A stretch of 64,000 nt of DNA from Prevotella sp. (GCA_021204905.1 JAJPYN010000018.1:1-64000); one strand, 5' to 3'. Positions 17,855-28,779 are shown, counted from the first letter of the stretch. Numbers and translations are program-made. The notes: generated by a model from the letters alone, not told the origin.

Positions 17855-18613
17855 ATGAACAAATACCTCTACACGCTGCGCCAAGGCATCGTTACTCTCA
17901 CGCCTTTCGAGACGCTCCTGCTCGCGGCGATACTGCTTCTGTCGATTGCCTCCTTCATCATTAAGGGCGAGTTTGCCGTCAACAACCTCATCGCCTGCAT
18001 CTCCGCCACGCTCGGCGTGTTCTGCGTGGTGCTGGGCGCAAAGGGGTCGATGGCGAACTGGATTTTCGGTACGGTGGAGTGTGTGCTGTATTCCTACATT
18101 GCGCTGTCGGGGCATATCTACGGTGATGCTTTGCAGCGGCTGTTCTATACGCTGCCGATGCAGTTCGTCGGATGGCACCTGTGGAGCAAACGGAAGCGGA
18201 ATAACGCCGCGGTGCAGATTAAGACGCGCTATATGACGTGGCGCGTACGCGGGTTTTACTTCTTATTAATGCTCGCGCTCATCCTCGCCTTCGGCTATTT
18301 CTTAAAGTTCGCCGGGCCGCACCTGACCAGCTTTTTCGAGTATATGCACTTCCACGTTCAGCCCAACTACACCAACGAATTGCAGCTGTGGCTCGACGCG
18401 GCGACGACGATACTGTTCCTCGTAACGATGTTCATATCCACCAAGGCGTATGTCGAGCAGTGGTATCTGTGGCTGGTCATCAATGTCTTCTCAATCGTGA
18501 TATGGGCGCTCTCGAAGACGGATTTCTCGTTTATGACCGTTGCGAAATATTCCGTCTACCTCGTCAACACGTTCTACGGCATCTATATGTGGAACAAGTT
18601 GAGCAAGGCGTAA
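17855..18613 (+). CDS. pnuC: Nicotinamide mononucleotide transporter PnuC family
   Basis: Multi-TM protein; pattern around GSMANWIFGTVECVLYSYIALSGHIYGDALQRLFY and LWLVINVFSIVIWAL. Confidence 0.8.
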   Translation: MNKYLYTLRQGIVTLTPFETLLLAAILLLSIASFIIKGEFAVNNLIACISATLGVFCVVLGAKGSMANWIFGTVECVLYSYIALSGHIYGDALQRLFYTLPMQFVGWHLWSKRKRNNAAVQIKTRYMTWRVRGFYFLLMLALILAFGYFLKFAGPHLTSFFEYMHFHVQPNYTNELQLWLDAATTILFLVTMFISTKAYVEQWYLWLVINVFSIVIWALSKTDFSFMTVAKYSVYLVNTFYGIYMWNKLSKA

Positions 18614-18644
18614 CGCGCCGCTAACCTCAAGCAAACATAATAAA

Positions 18645-18680
18645 CCCCGAAATCCAAGCTGAACTTCGGGGCTTTTTCTT
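18645..18680. terminator. Hairpin CCCCGAA...TTCGGGG then T run, between convergent genes
   Basis: Perfect 7-bp stem 18645-18651/18665-18671 followed by TTTTT. Confidence 0.75.
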
Positions 18681-18703
18681 TGCGTATTCTTTTGCCTGAG
18701 AGC

Positions 18704-18979
18704 TTATCTGCGCAGACCCAACGCCTTGATGATGGCACGATAGCGCTCGATGTCGCGGTCGTAGAGGTAATCGAGGAGCGCGCGCCGTTTGCCGACGAGC
18801 TTGGTCAGCGAGCGTGCCGTAACGTGATCCTTACGATGCGTCTTGAGGTGCTCCGTCAGGTGTTTGATACGATAAGAGAACAACGCCACCTGGCTCTCCG
18901 GCGACCCCGTGTCCGTCGCATTGCCGTTCTTGCTGTACTCATTGAAGAGTTCGGCTTTCTTTGCTTGGTCTAAATACAT
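18704..18979 (-). CDS. rpsO: 30S ribosomal protein S15
   Basis: [47 protein letters not shown]. Confidence 0.97.
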   Translation of the reverse strand: MYLDQAKKAELFNEYSKNGNATDTGSPESQVALFSYRIKHLTEHLKTHRKDHVTARSLTKLVGKRRALLDYLYDRDIERYRAIIKALGLRR

Positions 18980-19091
18980 TTTCGTTTCGCGGTGATTGGG
19001 ATTAACGTATCACATCTTGCTGTCGACATCACGCCTTATCACCATCGGCGGCACAACGTTCGGATGCGTGATTTCCGGGTTGAAATCGGGC

Positions 19092-19099
19092 GCAAAGGT
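19092..19099 (-). promoter_or_regulatory. -7 element TACCTTTG for rpsO
   Basis: Minus-strand TACCTTTG, leaving a leader of roughly 110 nt before rpsO. Confidence 0.55.
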
Positions 19100-19231
19100 A
19101 GGGATTTCTTCCAAACGTTGCAAAAAATCGACATTTTTTCATTCCGGCAAGGCCGTTTGTCGGCGATTAATGCTCGTCGCGCGCGGAATATGCTTATTTT
19201 TGCCGGTGATTTGAAAGAAAAAATTGCTTTT

Positions 19232-20296
19232 ATGAAAAAGAATATCATATTGCCGGCGGTCGTCATCAGCCTGTTGACGGCGTCGTGCGGCGGCTCGGGG
19301 CAACAGGAAAGCGAGCGCGAGGTGGCGGTGAAGACCGTCAAGGTGTCGTCAGAGCTGTCGCTGGAAGGCGTCGCATATAGCGGCACGATAGAGGAGATGA
19401 CCGGTACGGCGCTGAGCTTCGGCAGTGCGGGCACCATCGCCACAATGAGCGTGCGCGAGGGGATGACCGTAGCGAAAGGCCAGGTTTTAGCCACGCTCGA
19501 CGGCAAGACGCAGGCAAACATGCTCGCTTCGGCACATTCCGCCACGGTCATCGCGCAGCAGGAGCTGAGCAGGGCCGAGGACACTTACGCCCGAATGAAA
19601 ACCCTTCACGACGCGGGCAGTCTGGCGGAGATGAAGTGGATCGAAGTGGAGACGGGCTTGGCGCAGGCAAAGGCGGCTGTCGAAGCTGCTCAGGCGCAGG
19701 AGGCAATCGCCGCGAAGGGGTCGTCGGACACCAACCTTACCGCGCCCTTTGCGGGGTTCGTGGCAACGAAAATGGCGGATATAGGGCAGCAAGTGGTGCC
19801 GGGCACGCCTGTCGTGAGGCTCGTTGACATCGACCGCGTGAAGGCGAAATTCAGCGTCGGAGAGACGGAGGTAGGCTCGCTGAGCGTCGGTCAGACGATG
19901 GCGGTGCGTATCGCCACACTCGACGGAGCGGTGTTCGAGGGGCGCATCAGTGACAAGAGCGTCAGCGCGGACCCTATCTCGCGCAGCTATGACGTCAGCG
20001 TCTTGATAGACAACAGCGGACATCGCATACTGCCGGGCATGCTGTGTGAGGCGGCTGCAACGTCGGCGACGGGCGAGAAAACCATTGCCGTGCCGTCGCA
20101 GGTGGTGTCGATCGACGAGACGAACCGCCGGTATGTGTGGTGCGTCAGCGGCGGCAAGGCGACGAAGAAATATGTTACGTTGGGACGCAACGCAGGCGAC
20201 AAGGTGGTTGTTACCGACGGTCTGGCGGACGGCGACGAGGTGATCACCGACGGCAGACAGAAGGTGTGGGAAGGCGCGACGTGTAAAACGGAATAA
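19232..20296 (+). CDS. RND efflux periplasmic adaptor (membrane fusion protein)
   Basis: ATG at 19232 gives a lipoprotein signal (LLTASCGGSG) and HlyD/AcrA-like fold (TAPFAGFVATKMADIGQQVVPGTPVVRLVD). Confidence 0.88.
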   Translation: MKKNIILPAVVISLLTASCGGSGQQESEREVAVKTVKVSSELSLEGVAYSGTIEEMTGTALSFGSAGTIATMSVREGMTVAKGQVLATLDGKTQANMLASAHSATVIAQQELSRAEDTYARMKTLHDAGSLAEMKWIEVETGLAQAKAAVEAAQAQEAIAAKGSSDTNLTAPFAGFVATKMADIGQQVVPGTPVVRLVDIDRVKAKFSVGETEVGSLSVGQTMAVRIATLDGAVFEGRISDKSVSADPISRSYDVSVLIDNSGHRILPGMLCEAAATSATGEKTIAVPSQVVSIDETNRRYVWCVSGGKATKKYVTLGRNAGDKVVVTDGLADGDEVITDGRQKVWEGATCKTE

Positions 20297-20315
20297 CCGG
20301 CAGACGGGTTAAGAT

Positions 20316-23300
20316 ATGGAGCAGGATAATTCCCGGAAGACGAATATCGTGGATTGGGCGATGACGAACCACCGCGTCGTCATCCTGATAGTGTGCTGTC
20401 TGATTGCATTCGGCATGTATTCGCTGGGCAAGATGAACAAGAACGAGTTCCCGGACTTCACCATTCGCCAGGGCGTAGTTGTGGCGGTGTGTCCCGGCAT
20501 GACGGCGCGGGAGACGGAGGAGCAGGTAACGAAGAAGCTCGAAGACTATATTTTCAGTTATAAGGAGGTAAGAAAGGAGAAGACGAAATCGGTCAGCCGG
20601 CACGGCATGAGTATCATCCAAATTGAGCTGAACGCCGATTTCAACGACAAAGACCTGTTTTGGAGCAAGTTCAAACACGGCATCGAGGCGTTTAAGAGCA
20701 CTCTGCCGAACGGCGTGGTAGCTGTTGTGGTGAACGATGATTTCGGCGATACGTCGGCGGTATTGCTGTCGATGGAGAGTACCGATAAGTCGTATCGGGA
20801 GTTGTCGGACCTGATGGACGATCTGCAAGACCGTCTGCGCACGGTGGAGGCGATCGGACGTATGAAGGTCTTGGGCATGGCGAAGGAGCAGGTGAGCGTC
20901 TACATTGACAACGCCCGTCTGTCGCACTACGGCATCCCGTTCGAGACTTTGGCGCTCACGCTATATACGAAAGGGTTCACCACAACCGCCGGCACGCTGC
21001 GGCAAGACGGCTACAACAGTCCCGTCAGAGTGGCGCGGTCGATGAACGTGGAGGCGGATGTGGAAAATCTGATTGTCTACTCCTCGCCGACGGGAGAGAT
21101 GGTCCGCATGCGCGATATCGGCGATGTCAGACGCGAATATGCACCCTTGAAATCGATGGTAACCACCAACGGCAAGAAGGCGCTGGTGTTGAGCGTGGAG
21201 ATGAAACAGGGGCGCAGCATCACCGAGATGGGCAGCCATATCAACAAAATATTAAGCTCTTTCGAAGAGACAATGCCGAAAGATGTCAGCCTTACGAAGA
21301 TTACCGACCAGCCGAAGGTGGTAGGCGACAGCGTTACGAACTTCCTTAAAGAGCTGCTCATTGCCGTCGTTGCGGTGATGATTGTGGTGATGTTGCTGCT
21401 GCCGTTCCGCGTGGCCGCCATCGCCTCGTCCGCCATACCCATCACCATCTTCACGTCGTTGGGGTTGTTTTATATCTTCAAAATTGAGCTGAACACCGTT
21501 ACGCTTGCGGCGCTGATCGCAACGCTGGGAATGATTGTTGACGACACGATAGTCATCATCGACGGATATATCGAGGGTATCAATGCCGGCAGGCCCCGCG
21601 CAGAGTCGGCGGTGAAGAGCGCGCGCCATTTCTTCATGAGCATTCTCACCGCCACGCTGTCCATCTCGATAACGTTCTTTCCGTTCCTCCTTACGATAAA
21701 AGGCACCCTGCGCGATTTCCTTCTTGCTTTCCCCTACGCGATAACGATAGTGCTGCTGGTGTCGCTCGTCGTGGCGGAACTTGTGATTCCGTTCTTCCTG
21801 TATTTCTTCGTGCGCAAACCGGCGGCAAAGGAGAAGGACGGCGAGCAGACGGCGCTGCGGGCGTTCGACAACTGGCTGCAGACGGGGTATAACCGCCTGA
21901 TCGACGTGTGTTTCAAACATCCTTATGCCACGCTCGCGACAGGCGTGTGCAGCGTCATCATAGGCATCGTGCTGATGCAGTTTATACCGATACGCCTCAT
22001 GCCTGTGGCCGACCGCAACCAGTTCGCGCTTGAGATTTACCTGCCCACGGGCACGCCCCTTGCACGAACCGCCGCGGTGGCCGACAGTATTGAAAACATC
22101 CTGCACGGCGACGAGAGGGTAACATCCATATCCTCGTTCAAGGGGATGGCGTCGCCGCGCTTCCAAATGACCTACGCCCCGCAGTTCGGTGACGAGAGCT
22201 TCGCGCAGTTTGTGGTGAACACCAAGAGCAATAAGGCCACCGAGGAGGTGCTCGACAAATTTTGGACGCTGCACGATATGTTCCCCGATGCCTACCTGCG
22301 TTTCAAACAGTTGGCCTACGGCATAGAGGAGAACCCCATAGAGGTGCGCCTCGCCGGTTTCGACTATGAGGCCCTGCGCGCGGCGGCGGACACGATAACC
22401 GCCCTTATGAGGCGCGACAGCAAGTTATGGCTTGTGCGCCCCGACACGAACGAACCGTTGATGGCCACGCTCGTCAGCCTCGACGAGGACAAGGCGGGCA
22501 GGTTGGGCGTGAGCAACGCGGGCGTGGAGATGACCCTCGCCAGCCGTTATATGAGCGACGGCATCCACGTCGGTACGCTGTGGGACGGCGACTACGACAT
22601 TGACGTGTGCATGAAAAGCACTAATGCCGACTCCGCCACGGTCAATGCTCTCAACGAGGAGATGATCCCCGTCATGGGCGGACTGAGGAGCGTGCCGCTG
22701 AGGACTTTCGCCACGGTGAGCAGCGACTACGAGGACGGGCAGATACCCCATCGCAACGGCATCCCGGCCATCACCGTCAAGGCGGAGGTGGTGCGCGGGG
22801 AGAACGTGCTGGCCGAGACATCACGTCTGCAAAAGCAGATTGCGGCGACAGCCCTGCCGGAAGGGGTGAGCGTTACCTACGGCGGCGAATTGGAGAACAC
22901 TAACGAGAACCTGCCGAATATGGTGGCGGCCTTGGGCATCTCGGTGATGATAATATTCTTCATCCTTCTCGGTCATTTCAAATGCATCAACATCCCCTTG
23001 CTGCTGCTCGTCGGCCTGTCGCTGACACTCTTCGGCACCGTCGCGAGCGTGTTCCTGCAAGGGACCGACTTCGGCATAACGTCGTTCCTCGGGGTCATCT
23101 CGCTGATGGGTATCCTCGTGAGGAACACCATCATCATGTTCGACTATGCCAACGAGCTGCTGCGCGAAGGGAGCATGCCCGTGAGGGAGGCCGTACTGCA
23201 AAGCGCGAAACGCCGAATGCACCCCATATTCCTCACGTCGATAGCCGCGTCGATGGGCGTCATCCCGATGATTCTGGGCGGCTCGGGGCTCTGGCGGCCG

Positions 23301-23396
23301 ATGGGCGCAATCATCTGCTACGGCACGCTCATCACGATGGTTTTCATCCTCACCGTGCTGCCGATAGCATATTGGAAAATTCTCAAACACGACTGA
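20316..23396 (+). CDS. RND efflux permease (AcrB/HAE1 type)
   Basis: 1026 aa, 12-TM RND pattern, LGMIVDDTIVIIDGYIE, IFLTSIAASMGVIPMI. Confidence 0.93.
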   Translation: MEQDNSRKTNIVDWAMTNHRVVILIVCCLIAFGMYSLGKMNKNEFPDFTIRQGVVVAVCPGMTARETEEQVTKKLEDYIFSYKEVRKEKTKSVSRHGMSIIQIELNADFNDKDLFWSKFKHGIEAFKSTLPNGVVAVVVNDDFGDTSAVLLSMESTDKSYRELSDLMDDLQDRLRTVEAIGRMKVLGMAKEQVSVYIDNARLSHYGIPFETLALTLYTKGFTTTAGTLRQDGYNSPVRVARSMNVEADVENLIVYSSPTGEMVRMRDIGDVRREYAPLKSMVTTNGKKALVLSVEMKQGRSITEMGSHINKILSSFEETMPKDVSLTKITDQPKVVGDSVTNFLKELLIAVVAVMIVVMLLLPFRVAAIASSAIPITIFTSLGLFYIFKIELNTVTLAALIATLGMIVDDTIVIIDGYIEGINAGRPRAESAVKSARHFFMSILTATLSISITFFPFLLTIKGTLRDFLLAFPYAITIVLLVSLVVAELVIPFFLYFFVRKPAAKEKDGEQTALRAFDNWLQTGYNRLIDVCFKHPYATLATGVCSVIIGIVLMQFIPIRLMPVADRNQFALEIYLPTGTPLARTAAVADSIENILHGDERVTSISSFKGMASPRFQMTYAPQFGDESFAQFVVNTKSNKATEEVLDKFWTLHDMFPDAYLRFKQLAYGIEENPIEVRLAGFDYEALRAAADTITALMRRDSKLWLVRPDTNEPLMATLVSLDEDKAGRLGVSNAGVEMTLASRYMSDGIHVGTLWDGDYDIDVCMKSTNADSATVNALNEEMIPVMGGLRSVPLRTFATVSSDYEDGQIPHRNGIPAITVKAEVVRGENVLAETSRLQKQIAATALPEGVSVTYGGELENTNENLPNMVAALGISVMIIFFILLGHFKCINIPLLLLVGLSLTLFGTVASVFLQGTDFGITSFLGVISLMGILVRNTIIMFDYANELLREGSMPVREAVLQSAKRRMHPIFLTSIAASMGVIPMILGGSGLWRPMGAIICYGTLITMVFILTVLPIAYWKILKHD

Positions 23397-23397
23397 T

Positions 23398-24687
23398 ATG
23401 AAAAAAAACAGTATATACGCCGCGCTGTTTGCCCTTCTTGCCTTATGGCCCGCCCTTTCTACGGCGCAGGAACGCACCGCATTGACCCTCGACGAGTGTA
23501 TCGACCTTGCGCTCGACAATAACATCCTTGTCCGCACGGCACAGCTGGCGGAGCAACAGGCGATAGAAAAGAAACGGGAGGTGTTCACCACCTTTTTCCC
23601 CACCATTGCGGCAAGCGGCGGACTGATGGACATAAACCGCGACCTGCTCGACATCAGCCTTATGGGGATGCCGATACAGTATGTCAAGTCGGGCAATTTC
23701 GCGCTGGCGAGCGCCGTGCAGCCTGTTTTCGCGGGCGGACAGATTATCAACGGCAACAAGAAAGCGCGCCTCGGCGTGGACGTGAGCAAGCTCCAACACG
23801 AGCAAAGCAAAGACGAGGTGAGGCTTACGACGGAGAGATACTATTGGAACGTGGTGATGCTGGAGAACAAGCTCGTTACTATCGACGCGCTCGACAGCAT
23901 GCTCTCCCGTCTGCTGACCGATGTTACGCTCGCCGTGAAAGTCGGCGTGAAGATGCAAAACGACCTGTTGCAGGTGCAGCTGAAGCAGAACGAGGTGGCT
24001 GCCGACCGTCTTAAAGCGGAGAACATGCTTGCCACGAGCCGCGCCTTACTGGCGCAATACATCGGTGCGGATAGCGTCGACGTGGCGCCGGACGTGGACT
24101 TCGACCGTCTCCCGCCTTTCCCCGTGGAGATCAAAAGAGACCATGAAAGCGTGCTGCAAGGGACGAAAGAGTACCGTCTGTTAGAAAAGAACGTCGAGGC
24201 AAAACGCCTTGACAAGCGCATAGAAACGGGTAAGCACATGCCCACACTCGCCGTCGCCGCGGGGCTGATGAGCCACAATCTGATCGACGGACGACAGAAC
24301 CTCGCTGCCATATACGCCACGCTGACCGTGCCGCTGAGCGACTGGTGGGGCGGCGCACATGCCATCAAACGCCTCAAATACGAACAGGATATTGCGCAGG
24401 AGCAGCTCGACGACAATGCCCAACTGCTGCTCATAAGCATGCAGAACCAATGGAACGCCGTCGAAGAGGCGTACAAAGAATTGGCATTAGCGCAGAAATC
24501 GGTGGGTCAGAGCAAGGAGAACCTTCGGCTCAACAACGACTATTACCGCGCCGGCACGACACCCCTGTCCGACCTCTTGCAGGCGCAGACGCTCTTCCAG
24601 CAGTCCGCAGACGGATATATTGAGGCGGTGGCAGGCTACCGTCTCGCCGTGGCACAATACCGCGCGGCAACCTCCACGGCGGAGTAA
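23398..24687 (+). CDS. TolC family outer membrane efflux protein
   Basis: LTLDECIDLALDNN; paired TolC-type coiled-coil repeats. Confidence 0.9.
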   Translation: MKKNSIYAALFALLALWPALSTAQERTALTLDECIDLALDNNILVRTAQLAEQQAIEKKREVFTTFFPTIAASGGLMDINRDLLDISLMGMPIQYVKSGNFALASAVQPVFAGGQIINGNKKARLGVDVSKLQHEQSKDEVRLTTERYYWNVVMLENKLVTIDALDSMLSRLLTDVTLAVKVGVKMQNDLLQVQLKQNEVAADRLKAENMLATSRALLAQYIGADSVDVAPDVDFDRLPPFPVEIKRDHESVLQGTKEYRLLEKNVEAKRLDKRIETGKHMPTLAVAAGLMSHNLIDGRQNLAAIYATLTVPLSDWWGGAHAIKRLKYEQDIAQEQLDDNAQLLLISMQNQWNAVEEAYKELALAQKSVGQSKENLRLNNDYYRAGTTPLSDLLQAQTLFQQSADGYIEAVAGYRLAVAQYRAATSTAE

Positions 24688-24730
24688 GCCGCACCCGGCA
24701 GCCATAGCAACTTTTCCGCCCTGCAAAATC

Positions 24731-24757
24731 TTTGTTCTTCTTATTTTATTACCTTTG
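24731..24757 (+). promoter_or_regulatory. Promoter with TACCTTTG -7 box upstream of typA
   Basis: TACCTTTG at 24750-24757, 20 nt before ATG 24777. Confidence 0.5.
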
Positions 24758-24776
24758 CAGACGAAACACAGGAGTT

Positions 24777-26588
24777 ATGCAGGATATCAGAAATATCGCC
24801 ATCATAGCCCACGTGGACCATGGCAAGACCACGTTGGTGGATAAGATGTTGCTTGCAGGAAAGCTGTTCCGGGCAAACCAACAGACCGGTGAGCTGATGC
24901 TCGACAATAACGATTTGGAGCGCGAACGGGGCATCACGATTCTCTCAAAGAATGTCAGCATCAACTGGAAAGGTACGAAAATCAACATCATAGATACGCC
25001 GGGACACTCCGATTTCGGTGGTGAGGTGGAGCGCGTGCTCAACATGGCGGACGGCTGTCTGCTGCTCGTCGACGCCTTCGAGGGTCCCATGCCGCAGACA
25101 AGATTCGTGTTGCAAAAGGCGTTGCAGATAGGCCTGAAGCCCATCGTCGTAGTGAATAAGGTCGACAAACCGAACTGCCGGCCCGAAGAAGTCTATGAAA
25201 TGGTGTTCGACCTGATGTTCTCTCTCAACGCCACAGAAGACCAATTGGACTTCCCCGTCATATACGGCTCGGCGAAAAACGGGTGGATGGCGGAGGACTG
25301 GAAGGTGCCGACGGAGGGCATCGACTATCTTCTCGACAAGATAATCGAGGTGATTCCCGCGCCGGAACAATACGAGGGAGAGCCCCAGATGCTTATTACG
25401 TCGCTCGATTACAGCAACTATACCGGGCGCATTGCCGTGGGCAGGGTGCATCGCGGCACGTTGGAGAGCGGCATGAACATCAGCATCTGCCACCGCGACG
25501 GCACGATAGAGAAGACCAAAATCAAAGAGCTGCATACCTTCGAGGGCATGGGGCACGTCAAGACAACCGCCGTCTCGTCCGGCGACATCTGTGCCGTCAT
25601 CGGGCTTGAACATTTCGAAATAGGCGACACGATCTCTTCTTTTGAGAATCCCGAGGCGCTTCCGCCCATCGCCATCGACGAGCCCACGATGTCTATGCTC
25701 TTTACTATCAACAACTCTCCGTTCTTCGGCAAGGAGGGCAAATATTGCACCTCGCGCCATATCAACGACCGCTTGCAACGCGAATTGGAGAAGAATCTCG
25801 CGCTGAAAGTGGCGCCCTTCCCCGGCACGACCGATTCTTGGATAGTGTCGGGACGCGGCGTGCTCCATCTCAGTGTGCTCATCGAGACGATGCGGCGCGA
25901 AGGATACGAGCTGCAAGTGGGGCAGCCGCAGGTCATCTACAAGACGATTGACTCTCAGAAATGCGAACCTATAGAGGAGCTTACCATAAACGTGCCCGAC
26001 GAGTTTGCAAGCAAGATGATCGACATGATCACCCGTCGCAAGGGCGAGATGGTGTCTATGGAGAACCAAGGGGATAGGGTAAACATCGAGTTTCTTATCC
26101 CTTCGCGCGGCATAATCGGTCTGCGCACCAACGTGCTCACCGCTTCTCAAGGCGAGGCAATTATGGCGCACCGCTTCAAAGAGTACCAGCCTTACAAGGG
26201 AAGCATCGAGCGGAGGGTCAACGGATCTATGATTGCGCTGGAGACGGGCAATGCTTTTGCCTACTCAATAGACAAGTTGCAGGACCGCGGCAAGTTCTTC
26301 ATCGACCCCGGCGAGGATGTTTACGGCGGACAGGTGGTAGGCGAACACGTGCACGAAAACGACCTTGTGATCAACGTAACCAAAGCGAAGCAGCTGACAA
26401 ACGTGCGCGCGTCAGGCACCGACGAGAAGGCGCGCATCATTCCGAAAGTTGTGATGAGCCTCGAGGAATGCCTCGAATACATTAAAGCGGACGAGTATGT
26501 GGAAGTTACGCCGAAATCGATTCGCATGCGCAAATGCATACTCGACCACAACGAGCGCAAGAAAGAGCAAAAGAGAGCGACGGATTAA
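24777..26588 (+). CDS. typA: Ribosome-associated GTPase TypA/BipA
   Basis: NIAIIAHVDHGKTTLVDKML, DTPGHSDFGGEVER, full-length TypA pattern. Confidence 0.97.
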   Translation: MQDIRNIAIIAHVDHGKTTLVDKMLLAGKLFRANQQTGELMLDNNDLERERGITILSKNVSINWKGTKINIIDTPGHSDFGGEVERVLNMADGCLLLVDAFEGPMPQTRFVLQKALQIGLKPIVVVNKVDKPNCRPEEVYEMVFDLMFSLNATEDQLDFPVIYGSAKNGWMAEDWKVPTEGIDYLLDKIIEVIPAPEQYEGEPQMLITSLDYSNYTGRIAVGRVHRGTLESGMNISICHRDGTIEKTKIKELHTFEGMGHVKTTAVSSGDICAVIGLEHFEIGDTISSFENPEALPPIAIDEPTMSMLFTINNSPFFGKEGKYCTSRHINDRLQRELEKNLALKVAPFPGTTDSWIVSGRGVLHLSVLIETMRREGYELQVGQPQVIYKTIDSQKCEPIEELTINVPDEFASKMIDMITRRKGEMVSMENQGDRVNIEFLIPSRGIIGLRTNVLTASQGEAIMAHRFKEYQPYKGSIERRVNGSMIALETGNAFAYSIDKLQDRGKFFIDPGEDVYGGQVVGEHVHENDLVINVTKAKQLTNVRASGTDEKARIIPKVVMSLEECLEYIKADEYVEVTPKSIRMRKCILDHNERKKEQKRATD

Positions 26589-26601
26589 GCTTGTTGAAAC
26601 A

Positions 26602-28353
26602 ATGATGAAATTACTTTTTACGCTGTTGTTCGCCGCCCTCGCGCAAGGCCTGTTTGCCTCAAAAGCAATGCCTTCGAAGCAAACCGTTACCCTGCAAGAC
26701 GGCACCACGCGCGTCATCTCCCTGCGCGGCGACGAGCATTTCTCGTTCTTCGCCTCCTCGCGCGGCGAGCTGATTATTCGCGAAGACAACACGTGGCGGC
26801 TGGCAACAAACGAAGAAATCTCTGCGGCGAGGCTGCGGCTGAATGAAGTGAAACTCGCGCGGCAAGGGCAAAGCAGTAAGGCCAAAAGCAGCGCGGAGGG
26901 TTACGGCATCATCGCCGACAAGCCGTTCCCCTGCACCGGCACGCCGAAGGCGCTGGTCATCCTCGTGAGCTTCTCCGACCGCGATTTCGAATATTCCGCC
27001 GACAGCATTAAGGCCCTTTTCAACGGCGAGGAGCTCAACGAGGACGCCGGCCAGAACGACACCTACGGCTCGCTCGCGCAGTTTATGGCGTTTTGCAGCG
27101 ACAGCCTGTTCATCCCGCAGTTCGACTTCGCCGGACCCTATCAGCTCGGCAACACCGTCGAGTATTACGGTCAGAATTCCGGCGGCAGCGACGCCAAGAC
27201 TTCGGAGTTTATCAAAGACGCTTGCACCGCCGCCGACAGCGACATCGATTTCTCGCAATACGACTCCGACGGCGACGGCTATGTCGACCTTGTTTACATC
27301 GTCTACGCGGGCTTCGGCGAGAACTGGGGACAGAACCCCGACTACCTCCTTTGGCCGAAGTCGGGCACCGGCAGTTACGGCACATACGACAACGTGAAGG
27401 TGAACCGCTACGGCATCAACCAAGAGCTCGCCGGCTACGAGTCGCTCATCAACGCCGCCACAGGCAAGCATTACCTTAACGGCATCGGCGTCCTCGCGCA
27501 CGAGTTTTGCCACACGATGGGCATGTTCGACGTGTACCCCACGGCGGACTGGGAGGACATCTCGTGGTTCGACAACCAGAGCATGGAGTACTGGAGCCTG
27601 ATGGACAACGGCGAGAACAACCTCAACGGCTACTGGCCCACGCCGCTCAACGCCTTCGAGCGCGAGCTGTTCGGCTGGCTCACTATCGACACGCTCGCCG
27701 AGGCTGCAAACATCGCGCTCGCACCCCTCATGGACGGCGGTAAGGCTTACAAAATCATCAACGACAACGACACCACCGGCAACGAATTTTACATCCTCGA
27801 AAGCATACCCTCCGGACGCGGCACAGCCTTTTACCACGGTATGCGCGGCAACGGCATGCTCGTCTCGCACATCAACTACGACGCGAACTCCTTCTCCAAC
27901 TTCGGTCATCCCAACAACGTGCAGGGCGAGCCGCGCTACACCATCATCCCCGCCGACGGCATCATAATGACCTCCTACCGCATGACGCTCGACGAGGACG
28001 ATTCGCTCTACATCTCCTCCGCCGTCTACAACGCCGACCACGCCGCCGACACCTATCCCGGCACGACGGAGAGCACTGAATTCACCGACTACAAAGCCTA
28101 CACGGGCACCGTCGACAAGCCCATAACCGCCATCGCGCAGGACGGCTTCGTGGTGTCGTTTAAGTTCTGCGGAGGCATCGAGGATGAAGAAGAAAATGAG
28201 GATGAAAACGAAGGCGAAGGCGAAGATGCCATAATAAACATTGCAGCCGAAACCCTTGCCGGCAGCCCCGCCTACAACCTCAGCGGCCAGCGCGTCAGCG
28301 GCAATTATCGCGGCATCATCGTCAGCAACGGCAAGAAAATCCTTAGAAAATGA
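26602..28353 (+). CDS. M6-family (immune inhibitor A-like) metalloprotease with T9SS-like tail
   Basis: Zn motif HEFCHTMGMFD; signal peptide; acidic linker EDEEENEDENEGEGED; tail AYNLSGQRVSGNYRGIIVSNGKKILRK. Confidence 0.88.
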   Translation: MMKLLFTLLFAALAQGLFASKAMPSKQTVTLQDGTTRVISLRGDEHFSFFASSRGELIIREDNTWRLATNEEISAARLRLNEVKLARQGQSSKAKSSAEGYGIIADKPFPCTGTPKALVILVSFSDRDFEYSADSIKALFNGEELNEDAGQNDTYGSLAQFMAFCSDSLFIPQFDFAGPYQLGNTVEYYGQNSGGSDAKTSEFIKDACTAADSDIDFSQYDSDGDGYVDLVYIVYAGFGENWGQNPDYLLWPKSGTGSYGTYDNVKVNRYGINQELAGYESLINAATGKHYLNGIGVLAHEFCHTMGMFDVYPTADWEDISWFDNQSMEYWSLMDNGENNLNGYWPTPLNAFERELFGWLTIDTLAEAANIALAPLMDGGKAYKIINDNDTTGNEFYILESIPSGRGTAFYHGMRGNGMLVSHINYDANSFSNFGHPNNVQGEPRYTIIPADGIIMTSYRMTLDEDDSLYISSAVYNADHAADTYPGTTESTEFTDYKAYTGTVDKPITAIAQDGFVVSFKFCGGIEDEEENEDENEGEGEDAIINIAAETLAGSPAYNLSGQRVSGNYRGIIVSNGKKILRK

Positions 28354-28709
28354 TCGTCGAGTTTAACTACGTCATCACGCACCACGGCGAGATCACCGAC
28401 ACCTGCTACACCTCCGTCTCCATCGACGGCGACGAGCTCTGCGAAATCATCGACGAACTCATGGAGGACAACAGCCCCGGCCTGCTCTCCGACCTGCCCA
28501 ACAAGTACATGAAACGCTTCGTCGACGCCGCCATCAAAGACGCGGTCGAGATCTACCCCGACTTCCCCGACGACAACGAGGAATACGCCGTGATGCTGCA
28601 AAAATACCTGCCGCAAGCGTTCATCGAATACCTGCCCGACGAGCTCCTCAACACCTTCGACGACGAGATGTTCGACGGCGGCAAACCCAAAACCAAAAGC
28701 CACGATTAA
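28350..28709 (+). CDS. Conserved hypothetical protein, 119 aa, acidic
   Basis: ORF overlapping the upstream stop (ATGA); codon usage consistent with neighbours. Confidence 0.7.
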   Translation: MIVEFNYVITHHGEITDTCYTSVSIDGDELCEIIDELMEDNSPGLLSDLPNKYMKRFVDAAIKDAVEIYPDFPDDNEEYAVMLQKYLPQAFIEYLPDELLNTFDDEMFDGGKPKTKSHD

Positions 28710-28779
28710 ACCCCTCGACATCATCCGCCGGCGACCCCTCTCCGCCGCAATCATCATCGCCATCTGGGTCATCTGCCTC

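Noticed and set aside
23398-23409. A8 run at the start of the TolC gene as a phase-variation tract
   Set aside because: Arises from normal ATG AAA AAA AAC codons of a Lys-rich signal peptide; ORF intact.
26659-28041. 460-aa minus-strand ORF opposite the M6 protease
   Set aside because: Antisense shadow; Val/Ala-rich, no signature.
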